64,000 nt of DNA from Bacteroidota bacterium (GTDB lineage: Bacteria > Bacteroidota > Bacteroidia > Chitinophagales > Chitinophagaceae): NCBI GenBank assembly GCA_023424015.1, contig JAFAEM010000030.1, positions 3,558 to 67,557 on the forward strand, given 5' to 3'. Numbering within the stretch: position 1 is the stretch's first letter; the number at the start of each line of letters is the position of its first letter. Under the pieces are notes generated by a model that was not told the DNA's origin, made no database searches, and saw only the letters and a program-made list of their open reading frames with translations. Shown one piece after another: positions 35,824 to 45,528 of this stretch. A program made the position numbers and the translations under genes.

Positions 35824-36573
35824 TTACATTATTTCTACTCCTGCGTTCGCATAGGGTTTTAACAACGGGTCATCGGGGTTCAACTCAGTGATCAGTATGT
35901 CGATCTTACTCAATGGACAGATTTGGATGGGCTGGTAAGTGTTGATCTTTTCCGCGATCGCCAGGCACACTACTTTGGCGGAAGACTCGATCATGGCCTT
36001 CTTCAGCTGCACCACTTCCCAGTCATTATCAGTCACACCGTTTTGGGGGTCTATAGCATTGGTGCCTAAAAAGCAGATATCGGCTTTAACCTGCCGGATC
36101 TTTGAAATGGCTTCGGAGCCAACTGTTATTTTAGAATTTTTGGAAACCCTGTCACCGATCAATATCACTTCAATATTGGGGTGATCCAGGTATTCAAGTA
36201 TAGCAGCAATACTGCCGGATACAAATGTTGCTTTCAGTTCCTTGGGCAATACCCTCGCCATCTCCACAATAGTGGTACCACCACCGGTAAGGACAAACAT
36301 ACCGTCACTGATCAGGGTGATCGCTTTTTGAGCGATACTCTTTTTCTGATGTTGACTATAAACCCCATTGGTATGTATATGTACCTGGCTGAATGAGCGG
36401 GAAAGGGCGCCGCCATGAACCTTTAATAGTTTTCCTTCCTCCGACAGCTCAAGCAGATCGCGGCGAATCGTGTCTTCAGATACATTGATCTCCTGGCTCA
36501 ATGATGAGGAAAGAACTTTATTATGCAGGTTTACCTGCTGCAAAATGTAGGATTGTCTTTCTTTCTTTAGCAT
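35824..36573 (-). CDS. DeoR/GlpR family transcriptional regulator
   Basis: A 249-residue regulator with an N-terminal DeoR helix-turn-helix: KERQSYILQQVNLHNKVLSS then LSQEINVSEDTIRRDLLELSEEG. The C-terminal DeoRC sensor (about 75-235) contains the phosphosugar-binding motifs FVSGSIAAI and GTNAIDPQNGVT. DeoR proteins usually respond to a phosphorylated sugar. As first gene of the SusC-SusD unit it probably controls it. TGCAATA occurs twice upstream (36612 and 36643 regions) and may be part of an operator. Confidence 0.94.
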   Translation of the reverse strand: MLKKERQSYILQQVNLHNKVLSSSLSQEINVSEDTIRRDLLELSEEGKLLKVHGGALSRSFSQVHIHTNGVYSQHQKKSIAQKAITLISDGMFVLTGGGTTIVEMARVLPKELKATFVSGSIAAILEYLDHPNIEVILIGDRVSKNSKITVGSEAISKIRQVKADICFLGTNAIDPQNGVTDNDWEVVQLKKAMIESSAKVVCLAIAEKINTYQPIQICPLSKIDILITELNPDDPLLKPYANAGVEIM

Positions 36574-36714
36574 GCAGTTTCGTTAGGAATGCTAAATGTA
36601 GGGCAAAAAATTGCAATAACCAGCACAAATTGGAGAAAAACTGCAATATTTATCCAGATAATTTGCGTTAATGTGCATATATATGTTGATATCTTCCAAT
36701 TTTTGACACTAAAA

Positions 36715-36735
36715 AACCCTGCAAAGTGCAGGGTT
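36715..36735 (-). terminator. Rho-independent terminator
   Basis: AACCCTGCA and TGCAGGGTT form a 9-bp stem with a 3-nt loop. On the minus strand a T run follows, so it ends the gene at 36760. Confidence 0.9.
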
Positions 36736-36759
36736 GAAATTCCTTGCTAAATGGTTTTT

Positions 36760-37242
36760 CTAGAAGGTAAAGCGGGCAGTGAAGCCTATCGCCGCAGGTT
36801 CAAAATTTATGTCACTCACAAGGTTGAGTTCAGGTTTCCAGTCCAGCGATAAATTGAGCGGAATATTGACAAATTTATAGTCCAGGCCAATGACCCCCAT
36901 AGCCCCGACTGCAGCATCGGTCTCGTTTTTTTGCTTGTTGGGGTTCCAGGACTTTACAAAACCCAAATAACCACCGCCACCATAATACCATTGCAGGCCT
37001 TCTGCACTAAAAGGCTTATGCACTTCATAAAGCGCGCCTAATGCCAGTGGGTCGCCAAATGAAAAAAGGGCTTCAATGGCCGAGCGTTCATTGAGGAAAT
37101 GTTTGAGTGAAATAGAATTGTTGACCATGGCCGGACTACTACTTAATCGAACGCCCAAACCTGTTTTATAAGACTGAGCTGATGCTGTGCCGGCAAATAA
37201 AAGGACTGCTACGAACACCGAAACGGATATTATTTTTTTCAT
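36760..37242 (-). CDS. Small outer-membrane beta-barrel protein, unknown function
   Basis: A 160-residue protein with signal peptide MKKIISVSVFVAVLLFAGTASA. The mature part reads as amphipathic strands (GLGVRLSSSPAMVNNSISLKHF, LQWYYGGGGYLGFV) and ends in a terminal aromatic, IGFTARFTF, as outer-membrane barrels do. It resembles the small OmpA/OmpW-like barrels common in Bacteroidota. It is transcribed alone, divergent from nhaA, with its own terminator. Confidence 0.78.
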   Translation of the reverse strand: MKKIISVSVFVAVLLFAGTASAQSYKTGLGVRLSSSPAMVNNSISLKHFLNERSAIEALFSFGDPLALGALYEVHKPFSAEGLQWYYGGGGYLGFVKSWNPNKQKNETDAAVGAMGVIGLDYKFVNIPLNLSLDWKPELNLVSDINFEPAAIGFTARFTF

Positions 37243-37422
37243 GGTGATTTATTTTGTTGTTAGTTAACGAAAAATAGTGCCACTAAAGTTTAAAGGAAAT
37301 GCAAATGTTATTTATGTATGTGAGACATTCACGCGCTGAAATACCCCTAATCTTAAAATGTTAATAGTGATACAAAAGCACTAATTTCTACAATACCTTA
37401 TTTTCGTAATTTTTAATCAGAC

Positions 37423-38589
37423 ATGAAGATATCGAAACTGTTCAGAGATTTTTTTGATAGTGAAAAAGCCGGGGGACTGATCCTGCTGGGCTGTACAATT
37501 ATTTCCCTTTTATTGGCCAATAGCGCATGGGGAGATAGCTATGTTGGTTTCTGGCATCGGCATGTCGATTTTTCTTTTGGAGCCATTCGACTCGACTATT
37601 CCATCGAACACTGGGTGAACGATGGACTAATGGCCATTTTCTTTTTAATGGTGGGACTTGAGATCGAGCGCGAGCTATATATAGGAGAACTGAAAAATAT
37701 TAAAGTGGCCTCGCTGCCGATAGCGGCGGCCATTGGTGGCATGCTGCTGCCGGCATTGATCCATTTTTTGTTTAATGCTGGCACCGCCGAGCAGTCGGGT
37801 TTTGGTATACCTATGGCAACAGATATCGCTTTCGCCCTGGGGATGATGGCACTGCTGGGTAAGCGCGTACCTTTTGCCCTGAAGATATACCTCACAGCAC
37901 TTGCCATCATTGATGACCTTGGCGCTATCCTGGTGATCGCCATTTTCTATAGTGGAGGAGTTTCATGGCCCTACCTGCTTTCTGCACTGGGAATTTTCAT
38001 TGGACTATTTGCCATGGGAAAATTTTTAAAGGTCCGCAAGCTGGTCTTTTATCTGGTACCGGGTGTGGTGATGTGGTATTGCATGTTGCAATCAGGGGTG
38101 CACGCTACAATAACTGGTGTATTGCTTGCATTCGCAATCCCATTTGGCGGCAAAGGCCCGGAGAGTCCGTCATACCGCCTGCAACATTACCTGCACAAGC
38201 CTGTTGCCTTTTTCATTCTTCCCATTTTTGCGCTTGCCAATACGGGCCTCATCCTGACGGAGGGATGGGAAAATGAACTGAGCTCTCACAACAGTCTTGG
38301 AATCATGCTGGGACTTGTAATAGGCAAACCCCTGGGGATCCTTTTGTTCTCCGTCCTCTTAATAAAATTAAAATGGGGCAGCCTTCCACCGGGGATCAAG
38401 CTTAAACATCTTTTTGGTGCAGGGATACTTGGCGGTATCGGATTTACGATGTCCATTTTTATCGCCAACCTCGCATTTAATGACGCGCATACGATCCAAT
38501 TCTCAAAAATATCCATCCTCGTCGGCTCTGCCGTCGCTGCGATAGTTGGATTGCTATGGCTGAGGTTTACCCTGAAAAGAAAATACTGA
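37423..38589 (+). CDS. nhaA: Na+/H+ antiporter NhaA
   Basis: A 388-residue inner-membrane antiporter exchanging sodium for protons. It opens FRDFFDSEKAGGLILLGCTIISLLLANS and has eleven to twelve hydrophobic helices. The ion-binding pair Asp164-Asp165 lies in LAIIDDLGAI, equivalent to D163/D164 of E. coli. GLEIERELYIGEL and GIPMATDIAFALG are further signatures. It is probably monocistronic. Confidence 0.97.
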   Translation: MKISKLFRDFFDSEKAGGLILLGCTIISLLLANSAWGDSYVGFWHRHVDFSFGAIRLDYSIEHWVNDGLMAIFFLMVGLEIERELYIGELKNIKVASLPIAAAIGGMLLPALIHFLFNAGTAEQSGFGIPMATDIAFALGMMALLGKRVPFALKIYLTALAIIDDLGAILVIAIFYSGGVSWPYLLSALGIFIGLFAMGKFLKVRKLVFYLVPGVVMWYCMLQSGVHATITGVLLAFAIPFGGKGPESPSYRLQHYLHKPVAFFILPIFALANTGLILTEGWENELSSHNSLGIMLGLVIGKPLGILLFSVLLIKLKWGSLPPGIKLKHLFGAGILGGIGFTMSIFIANLAFNDAHTIQFSKISILVGSAVAAIVGLLWLRFTLKRKY

Positions 38590-38684
38590 AAGAATCGGGG
38601 AATTGGGAATAAGGATTTCTATCGGGAAACGGATTTTTAATTGCAAGCCGCATTGCTATCGGGTCCCATTACAAATTCCCGGAA

Positions 38685-40631
38685 TCATTCAAACATCTCG
38701 TACTTCGTCTTCGGTCTTCTTTCCTCCAGCCACCTAAAACCTGTCAGGATCATTTCGCCGGGGCTTTTTTGGCGAATAGGCCAAATGGTACCGGTGACCT
38801 GGCTTCGAAACACAACCTTATCGAGTTGTTTTTCCTCAAAATAAATATCAATGATATCGGACTGCGACTGGTTGATGCCGGTATAAGCGCTGTCTTCATC
38901 CTGTATGTAATAAATACATTCAGCAAATGACCGGGCACGAACTGAATCAATATTACCATCAATAAACCAGCCATCCATCCTGGCCGATTTTATCTGGTTG
39001 AATACGTCATCTTCAATCCTGTTGACCAGGAAACTATTCTCGAATGCTTCTACTTTATCGGCTTTTTTATTTTTGGTAAAAAGCAGTATCGTGTCGCCGG
39101 TAATCTGGCTGTTTTGCGCCCATACTACCGGATCTTTAAACAGGCGAAATACAGAATCCTGGAATGAATAGAACAAGCTGTCGCAAACCGATTGCAATGA
39201 ATCGGAAAATATCCGTACGTTACGATAGGCTTCAAAATACCGGTTGGTACTATCGTTTTCACTAAGTGTGATCACGGTAGGTCCTTTCACGGTGTCCTTT
39301 GTCAGCGCCTGAGGCTCGTCCTGCCTGCCCGGCAGGCGCTGACTGATCCGTGCATTTCGCCGTGCGGCCATGCTATCGATTGGTTTAACAGGCTCAGATA
39401 TTTTCCTGTCAGCCGCAACCAATGAATCGATTTTCTCAACCGGATTTTGTACAGTCAAACTATCTGTTATTCCGCTACTATCAATCCGCGCAAGCACTTC
39501 AGTTTTGTCAGCGGCAAGTGAATCCATTTCTTCTTTTTTGCCGGGAAGCTTTATCACCAATACAGAATCTCCAGGAGTTTTGGAAGAGCTGTCAATCTTT
39601 ACACTATCGGCTTTGCTTATGCTATCGGGAAGCAAGCCGCGTATCCCGAACTTATCGGTCAGCCTTGCGGAAAATAAAGTATCTGCTGATATATAAATCG
39701 AGTCGTTTTCCTGTTTGATGATCATCAATGGTTTCCCCGTAGCCAACATGGCATCGGTTTTCCTGTTTTGATAAATCAGTCCGCCTAAAATGGTTGTCCC
39801 CTGCGCGGTGTCTTCCACGATTGCGTTTCCTTCTGCCTGGTACATTCCTGTGCTGTCATCGAAAGCGATGCGATTACCCGTTATGTATCTTTTCCCATCA
39901 ATGATCTCGGGACGCTGTCCAAACTCCGCCTTGCCTGTTTGTTGATTATAAAAACCGTCGCGTGTTTTAATAGTACGTCCGCTACTGTCTTTTATCGTCG
40001 TTAGAGAAATAAATCGTGTAGTCTGTGAAGTCGTATTGTAAAGAAGAGAATCAGTATCGATATTATAAGCGGGATCTTTTAGTTTCACATCCTTTTTGAA
40101 ATAGACGTCTTTGAGATCGGCATAGTAATAACCTTCACGGCTGGTCAGGACCGATTGCTTGTTGACAACCCGGCCGCCGTTTTTGTACGTGCCGATATTA
40201 GTTTCCATATCATATTCCAAATCAGGAGTGGTGAGTGTAGCTTTCCCGTCGGTGAGTCTAACGTTGCCTTCAAGATATGCCAACTTGGAATTGCCCAGGT
40301 AGCGGAGATAATTGGAATAAATGTCGGCGGTATCCGCATCATTGATATGCACGTTACCCCAGGCCTCAAACACATTGGTCCGTGAGTTGATCACACAGCT
40401 GTCGCAATAAAAAAGCGCCGACCCCTGTCTCATCTTAACATCGCCGGTTACGATCGTAAGCCGGGTGCTGTCGTCCACGGTCTGGAAAACCAGGCTGCGT
40501 GTATTGCTGAGGATATGTACACGATTGCTGGTATCAGCAGGTAAAGTATTAGTTCGGGGCTGTGCCCATACAACAACAACTCCGACTAGCAGAAAGGAGA
40601 GAAATAAAACAAATTTTTTTGTGTAATTCAT
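38685..40631 (-). CDS. OstA/LptA-like LPS transport protein
   Basis: A 648-residue exported protein with signal peptide MNYTKKFVLFLSFLLVGVVVVWAQ. Two stretches of OstA-type beta-jellyroll repeats are visible, about residues 40-260 (VTGDVKMRQGSALFYCDSCVIN, EAWGNVHINDADTADIYSNYLRY) and about 450-620. A Ser/Asp/Lys-rich linker separates them. Such proteins bridge lipopolysaccharide across the periplasm to LptD. It lies 7 bp after the MCE gene and close to the lptD-like gene at 42772. Confidence 0.87.
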   Translation of the reverse strand: MNYTKKFVLFLSFLLVGVVVVWAQPRTNTLPADTSNRVHILSNTRSLVFQTVDDSTRLTIVTGDVKMRQGSALFYCDSCVINSRTNVFEAWGNVHINDADTADIYSNYLRYLGNSKLAYLEGNVRLTDGKATLTTPDLEYDMETNIGTYKNGGRVVNKQSVLTSREGYYYADLKDVYFKKDVKLKDPAYNIDTDSLLYNTTSQTTRFISLTTIKDSSGRTIKTRDGFYNQQTGKAEFGQRPEIIDGKRYITGNRIAFDDSTGMYQAEGNAIVEDTAQGTTILGGLIYQNRKTDAMLATGKPLMIIKQENDSIYISADTLFSARLTDKFGIRGLLPDSISKADSVKIDSSSKTPGDSVLVIKLPGKKEEMDSLAADKTEVLARIDSSGITDSLTVQNPVEKIDSLVAADRKISEPVKPIDSMAARRNARISQRLPGRQDEPQALTKDTVKGPTVITLSENDSTNRYFEAYRNVRIFSDSLQSVCDSLFYSFQDSVFRLFKDPVVWAQNSQITGDTILLFTKNKKADKVEAFENSFLVNRIEDDVFNQIKSARMDGWFIDGNIDSVRARSFAECIYYIQDEDSAYTGINQSQSDIIDIYFEEKQLDKVVFRSQVTGTIWPIRQKSPGEMILTGFRWLEERRPKTKYEMFE

Positions 40632-40638
40632 TATCGGC

Positions 40639-41628
40639 TCACTTCGGAACAGTATCTTTTTTCGACGGTGAAGTTAAAGCTCCACCCTTATCCTTTTTGC
40701 CGAATATGGATAAATTAACGTAGCGTTTGGGGTGTGCTCTCAGGTCATCAAGCAGGATCTCAGCGCTGAGCACGGCATCGTTGAGGCGATTGTACAATTG
40801 CCGGTCATGGATCAAAGCGCCAAGCGTACCCTGGTCGCTCGACATTTTGTCAATGGTGGATTTCATCATGGAAATAGCTGATTGAAGTGTGTCCATGGTT
40901 TTGTCGAGATCAATCCTGCCGAGCTGATCGGTAAATCTTTTGGTATTATTGATAATGGCTGTGATGCTGTCATTATTCTTATTAAGATTGCCCGTAATCG
41001 AATTGACATTATTGAGCGTGGCAGCCAGGGCACTGTTTTGCGGGTCCAGCATTTTGTTGAGAGAATGCGTGGCCGAATTGAGGTTGCCAATCATGTCCTG
41101 AATATTTCTTTTTGCACCTGCATCAAACAATGTATTGATATTCCCAAAAACACGGTTGAGTGAGTCAAGCGAAGTGCGGATCTTGGCAAGTGTGGGCTGA
41201 ACCTCGGAAGTAAGTCCGCCAAACAATCCTTCGTCGATGCGCGTACTTAAAACATCACCATCTTTCAGGTATGTCGTGGCATCACCTTTCTCAATAATAA
41301 TAGTAGAGGAGCCAAGTCCGCCCAGGGGGGCAGTGATATAAGCAACGGAGTTCGAGGGTATGTTTACATCGCGGGTGAGACTGATAGTAACCTTGATGCC
41401 ACTCACGTCTTTATCCACCTCCTGCATATCATACACGGTACCAACAGTGAGACCATTGATCTTTACTTCATTTGATTTTGCCAGGCTGCCCAGTTTGGAA
41501 AAGATCGCGTATACCTTGGTGGTGGAGTTAAAAAGGTCTTTGCCTTTTAAAAAATTGAAGCCTACAATAAGTAAGCCTAAAGCCAACACTGTTAATATTC
41601 CGACCTTGGTTTCGTTGTTGATCTTCAT
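40639..41628 (-). CDS. MlaD-like MCE domain protein
   Basis: About 329 residues. An N-terminal membrane helix (KVGILTVLALGLLIVGFNFL) is followed by a single MCE domain (about 40-120: VYAIFSKLGSLAKSNEVKINGLTVGTV) and a long helical tail rich in Asn and Leu. MCE proteins form hexameric lipid-transfer channels in the periplasm, moving phospholipids between membranes. The ATG at 41628 is chosen because the family's NETKVG start follows. It sits between an amidase and the OstA-like gene; no Mla ATPase or permease is nearby. Confidence 0.92.
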   Translation of the reverse strand: MKINNETKVGILTVLALGLLIVGFNFLKGKDLFNSTTKVYAIFSKLGSLAKSNEVKINGLTVGTVYDMQEVDKDVSGIKVTISLTRDVNIPSNSVAYITAPLGGLGSSTIIIEKGDATTYLKDGDVLSTRIDEGLFGGLTSEVQPTLAKIRTSLDSLNRVFGNINTLFDAGAKRNIQDMIGNLNSATHSLNKMLDPQNSALAATLNNVNSITGNLNKNNDSITAIINNTKRFTDQLGRIDLDKTMDTLQSAISMMKSTIDKMSSDQGTLGALIHDRQLYNRLNDAVLSAEILLDDLRAHPKRYVNLSIFGKKDKGGALTSPSKKDTVPK

Positions 41629-41728
41629 AATGCCGGTTTGGTTCCCGGCTGCCAAATTAACTAATTATTTTTAAACGATTTATTGGCCACCAACTGAAAC
41701 CGGGAATAAGGTCATTACTGGTTGTGAA

Positions 41729-42685
41729 TTAAAAACCCTTTTGCGTATCAATGGCTCTTGATTCGAGTCTTTCTTTATAAGCCCGGAACGCATTTACCAG
41801 GTCTTCTACCATCTCGGCCTGGCCTTCTTCGCTGTTGAGGTATTTTTCATCTCCGGCATGACTTAAGAAGCCGAGCTCAACCAACACACTGGGCATACCC
41901 GTTGCCTGCAGTACCCAGATACCCGTATGATTTCTCTGTTTTACACCACGGCTAAAACGTCCGGAAGCTGTAAACTCTTTTTCAACCAGATCCGCGAGGT
42001 GAAGGCTTTTACGGAAGAAGTTCTGCGCGTAGATAAGCATCCTTGCTTTCTCAGCGGGGTCATTAGGGTCGGGCAGTTTCAAAGTGGAAGTAGAATCCAT
42101 CTCACCATAGTCTTCGGAGAGGTTACTTACGGCATTTACTTTCGCGTCGTTTTTACCTACCGCCCATATATAAGTTTCAGTTCCATGCGCGGGATTGGGA
42201 GTAGTCCAATAACGATACTCGGGAACTTTTCTTGTAACTTTTCTTCTCTTCTTTCCTTTACCCACGTAACCGGTCACATTTTTGTAGCGAACCAGTGAGC
42301 GATGTTTGACAGGGGGCGCAGAATTGCAGTGGATAGCTATGAACAAATCACCACCCGATTCGTTCGCGAGATCCGCCCGGTATCTTAAGCCCTCATCCTT
42401 TGTTCTCTTATTGCCCGGCATCACGTCGGTGGTACGGGTATAGACGATTTTCAGATCCGGAAATTCCTTTTGAAGGGCCTTGCCAAATTTCAGCGATACC
42501 GCCAGGCTGACCTCAGCTTCGGTGGAATAGCTGCCTCTTGCACCGGGATCAATGCCCCCATGGCCCGGGTCGATGATCAGGGTACGAAGCAACGCAGGCT
42601 TTTGCTGCGCCTGATTTTTACCACTAAACGAAAGGAGAAGGATAGAGATACATACCGGGACAACAAATAGGATGGTTCGTTTCAT
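41729..42685 (-). CDS. N-acetylmuramoyl-L-alanine amidase
   Basis: A 318-residue zinc amidase of the Amidase_3 type with signal peptide MKRTILFVVPVCISILLLSFSG. Zinc and catalytic motifs are IDPGHGGIDPGARG, TEAEVSLAVSLKFGK, IAIHCNSAP and VLVELGFLSHAGDEK. It cleaves the bond between MurNAc and the stem peptide during cell separation. Insertions around 150-200 are typical of Bacteroidota members. It is first of the amidase-MCE-OstA group and divergent from the lptD-like gene. Confidence 0.95.
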   Translation of the reverse strand: MKRTILFVVPVCISILLLSFSGKNQAQQKPALLRTLIIDPGHGGIDPGARGSYSTEAEVSLAVSLKFGKALQKEFPDLKIVYTRTTDVMPGNKRTKDEGLRYRADLANESGGDLFIAIHCNSAPPVKHRSLVRYKNVTGYVGKGKKRRKVTRKVPEYRYWTTPNPAHGTETYIWAVGKNDAKVNAVSNLSEDYGEMDSTSTLKLPDPNDPAEKARMLIYAQNFFRKSLHLADLVEKEFTASGRFSRGVKQRNHTGIWVLQATGMPSVLVELGFLSHAGDEKYLNSEEGQAEMVEDLVNAFRAYKERLESRAIDTQKGF

Positions 42686-42733
42686 AACTGCTCGTCGGGT
42701 TTATTTAAATCGTTATTTCTCAATCTTCACAAA

Positions 42734-42761
42734 TTGTTTAGTTCTGAAAGATTTACTTTTG
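42734..42761 (+). promoter_or_regulatory. Consensus Bacteroidota promoter, nearly leaderless
   Basis: TTG (42734-42736), 17 bp, then TACTTTTG (42754-42761), a full match to TTG-N17-TAnnTTTG. The lptD-like ATG lies only 10 bp after the -7 box, so the 5' untranslated region would be a few bases at most. Confidence 0.7.
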
Positions 42762-42771
42762 TTCTTACACT

Positions 42772-45528
42772 ATGAACGGACTGCGCAAATTTAGTTTAAA
42801 ATTTTTTTTAACCGGGACATTGCTCGTTCTAATTATCTGCATTGTAACGGCTTCAGCAGAGGCACAGCGTATTCAGCGAAAGGAATTTGACAGTCTTTTA
42901 ACAAAATCCGTCGACACTATTCCCAAAGCACCCCGGCCCGTTAGCACAGATTCCATCGTTTTTATCTCTTCCGACACGATTCCACTCAATGATACCATCC
43001 CCGGTAACGACACCCTTCAATTGCAAAAGATAGACAGTTTTTCCGTAAAGCTTTCAAAAGACACCCTTGATGCACCCCTGCAATATTTTGCAGAAGACTC
43101 CGTGGTCGTGATGATAAGGACAAAAAAAATATTTCTTTACGGTAAAACAAAGACCGAATACCAGGACGTGGTTCTTACCGCCCCCAAAGTGGAGGTGGAC
43201 CAGGAAACCCAGGTGATGTCGGCTTATAACAGCCGCGACAGTACAGGTACCGTGATCGAGGACGTCGTTTTTCAACAAGGGGAAAGTGAATATATCAGTG
43301 ATACCATCACCTATAATATCAAAACACAACGCGGACTTACTAAAAACACTATCACCCAGTCGGGCGAAATGTTTGTACATGGCGAACTGGTCAAGAAAGT
43401 GAGCGAGAGCGTCACTTTTGTAAAGAATGGTTTATTCACGACCTGTAACCTCGATGACCCGCATTTTGCATTCCGGGCCAATAAACTGAAAGTGATCAAT
43501 AAAAAAGTAGCTGTATCTGGTCCGGCCCATCCCGAGTTTGAGGGGGTGCCTGTCCCGGTTTATCTGCCATTTGGATTTTACCCCCTGAGCCAGGGTCGTA
43601 AATCAGGGTTGCTTCCACCGCAGTTTGCCACCAATGAACAATTTGGACTGGGTTTGGAAGGGCTCGGTTATTACAAAGTGATCAACGATTACTGGGATGC
43701 CAAGTTTTACGGCAATGTTTATTCATATGGCGGCTGGTCGGCCAATGTAAACCCTACTTACTATAAAAGGTATCGCTACCGGGGTTCTATGAATTTCGGG
43801 TTGCAGAAAACCAAGCGGAATTTTAAGGGTGACCCGGATTTTTATTCGCTCAATAGTTTTACACTCACCTGGAGTCACCAGGCCGATAGCAGGGCCAGAC
43901 CCGGGACATCGTTTTCTGCGAATGTAAATGCAAGCTCAACACGTTACAATGAAAACGTACCCAATGACCCTAATCTGAATTTTACAAACCAGATGGGGTC
44001 ATCGATAGCCTATTCCAAAACCTGGGTTGACAAACCTTACAATCTTACCGTTACGGCCAATCACACTCAAAACAACCAGACAAGACTGGTAAACCTGAGT
44101 TTGCCGGACGTCGGCTTCACTGTATCGACAATTTATCCTTTCCAGCGTGAAGAGTTTTCGGGAGAAAGAAAGTGGTATGAGCAACTGGGGATTGCTTACA
44201 ATGGTAATTTCAGAAACCAATTTTCATTCTATGATACTGCATTTAAATTCCAAAATCTTTTAGACACCCTTCGGTGGGGAGCGCAGCATAATATCCCGAT
44301 CACACTTTCATTACCACCAATATTGGGTGGTGCCATCATGGTTTCACCAGGGGTGAGCTATTCACAGGTTTGGCTTCAGCAAAGACTGAGAAGAAGGTGG
44401 AATGATACGGCAGGCAAGGTTGACAGCATTTTTGAAAAAGGAGTGTTTATTGATCAGCAGGCCACCTTCAGTCTTGGATTCAATACCGCCGTTTTCGGGA
44501 CGTTTAATTTTAAGAACTCAAAGGTGGTGGCTATCCGGCACGTGATGCGACCCACATTTGCGATCAACTATAAACCCGATCTTTCTAAAAAATATTATAA
44601 GACAGCTGATGGCCTGGATAGCCTGCAGATAAGTACAGATGGGTACAAGATTGCCGTGCCATCGCAATTGCTGGGTGGAATGTATGGCGGATATGGATTG
44701 GGGCGTAACGGGGGCATCTCGTTTCAACTGGACAACAACCTTGAGATGAAGGTTAGGAACAAGAAGGATACCACCGGTGAAGAGCCCACACGTAAGATCA
44801 GGCTCATTGATGGCTTTGGATTCTCGACTGCGTATAATTTCCTGGCGGAAAAATTTAAGTTGTCGCCCTTTAATTTTTATTTCCGCACCAACCTCTTTGA
44901 AAAGATCAATATAAACGCGCAGGCCAATATGAGTCCGTATAAGGTAGATGAGCGCGGGCGCGACATCAATGAATATGTTTGGAGCGATAAAATTGCCCTG
45001 GGACGACTCACCTCGGGCAGTATATCGATGTCAACTTCATTCCAAAGCAAACCCAAGGACGAAGAAAAGGACAAGCAAAGGCAGGCGGAGATGGAAAGGG
45101 AAATGAATGATCCGATCCTCGCCGGCGACCGTCAGCGCCTCATGGAATATATGCGTCAAAACCCGGCTGAGTTTGTGGATTTCAATATTCCCTGGCAGGT
45201 CAGCATTTCCTATTCCCTGTACTTCCAGGAAGAGTTTAGACCAGACTATGGGTTTAGCAAGACCGTGAGGTCAAATGCAAATTTCAGTGGCAGCTTTAGC
45301 CTGACGCCAAAATGGAATTTCAGCCTCAATGGCTATTATGATTTCGATACCCAAAAGCTTCAGACACTCACTATGGCCATCAGTCGCGAAATGCATTGCT
45401 GGCAAATGTCGATCAATGTTACGCCGATCGGAAGCTTTCGGTTCTTCAATTTTAGTATCAGCCCTAAATCAGGTATCCTGCAGGATCTGCGTATCAATCG
45501 TACCCGGTCGTTCTTCACGGGTTATTGA
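42772..45528 (+). CDS. LptD-like LPS-assembly outer-membrane protein
   Basis: A 918-residue protein with an N-terminal signal (LTGTLLVLIICIVTASAEAQ). An OstA-type domain lies at about residues 95-235 (VVMIRTKKIFLYGKTKTEYQDVVL; GLFTTCNLDDPHFAFRANK). The C-terminal LptD barrel begins near PVPVYLPFGFYPLSQGRKSGLLPP and runs to the end. It inserts lipopolysaccharide into the outer leaflet. It is divergent from the amidase-MCE-OstA group, forming an envelope cluster, and overlaps the convergent plsC gene by 7 bp. Confidence 0.92.
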   Translation: MNGLRKFSLKFFLTGTLLVLIICIVTASAEAQRIQRKEFDSLLTKSVDTIPKAPRPVSTDSIVFISSDTIPLNDTIPGNDTLQLQKIDSFSVKLSKDTLDAPLQYFAEDSVVVMIRTKKIFLYGKTKTEYQDVVLTAPKVEVDQETQVMSAYNSRDSTGTVIEDVVFQQGESEYISDTITYNIKTQRGLTKNTITQSGEMFVHGELVKKVSESVTFVKNGLFTTCNLDDPHFAFRANKLKVINKKVAVSGPAHPEFEGVPVPVYLPFGFYPLSQGRKSGLLPPQFATNEQFGLGLEGLGYYKVINDYWDAKFYGNVYSYGGWSANVNPTYYKRYRYRGSMNFGLQKTKRNFKGDPDFYSLNSFTLTWSHQADSRARPGTSFSANVNASSTRYNENVPNDPNLNFTNQMGSSIAYSKTWVDKPYNLTVTANHTQNNQTRLVNLSLPDVGFTVSTIYPFQREEFSGERKWYEQLGIAYNGNFRNQFSFYDTAFKFQNLLDTLRWGAQHNIPITLSLPPILGGAIMVSPGVSYSQVWLQQRLRRRWNDTAGKVDSIFEKGVFIDQQATFSLGFNTAVFGTFNFKNSKVVAIRHVMRPTFAINYKPDLSKKYYKTADGLDSLQISTDGYKIAVPSQLLGGMYGGYGLGRNGGISFQLDNNLEMKVRNKKDTTGEEPTRKIRLIDGFGFSTAYNFLAEKFKLSPFNFYFRTNLFEKININAQANMSPYKVDERGRDINEYVWSDKIALGRLTSGSISMSTSFQSKPKDEEKDKQRQAEMEREMNDPILAGDRQRLMEYMRQNPAEFVDFNIPWQVSISYSLYFQEEFRPDYGFSKTVRSNANFSGSFSLTPKWNFSLNGYYDFDTQKLQTLTMAISREMHCWQMSINVTPIGSFRFFNFSISPKSGILQDLRINRTRSFFTGY

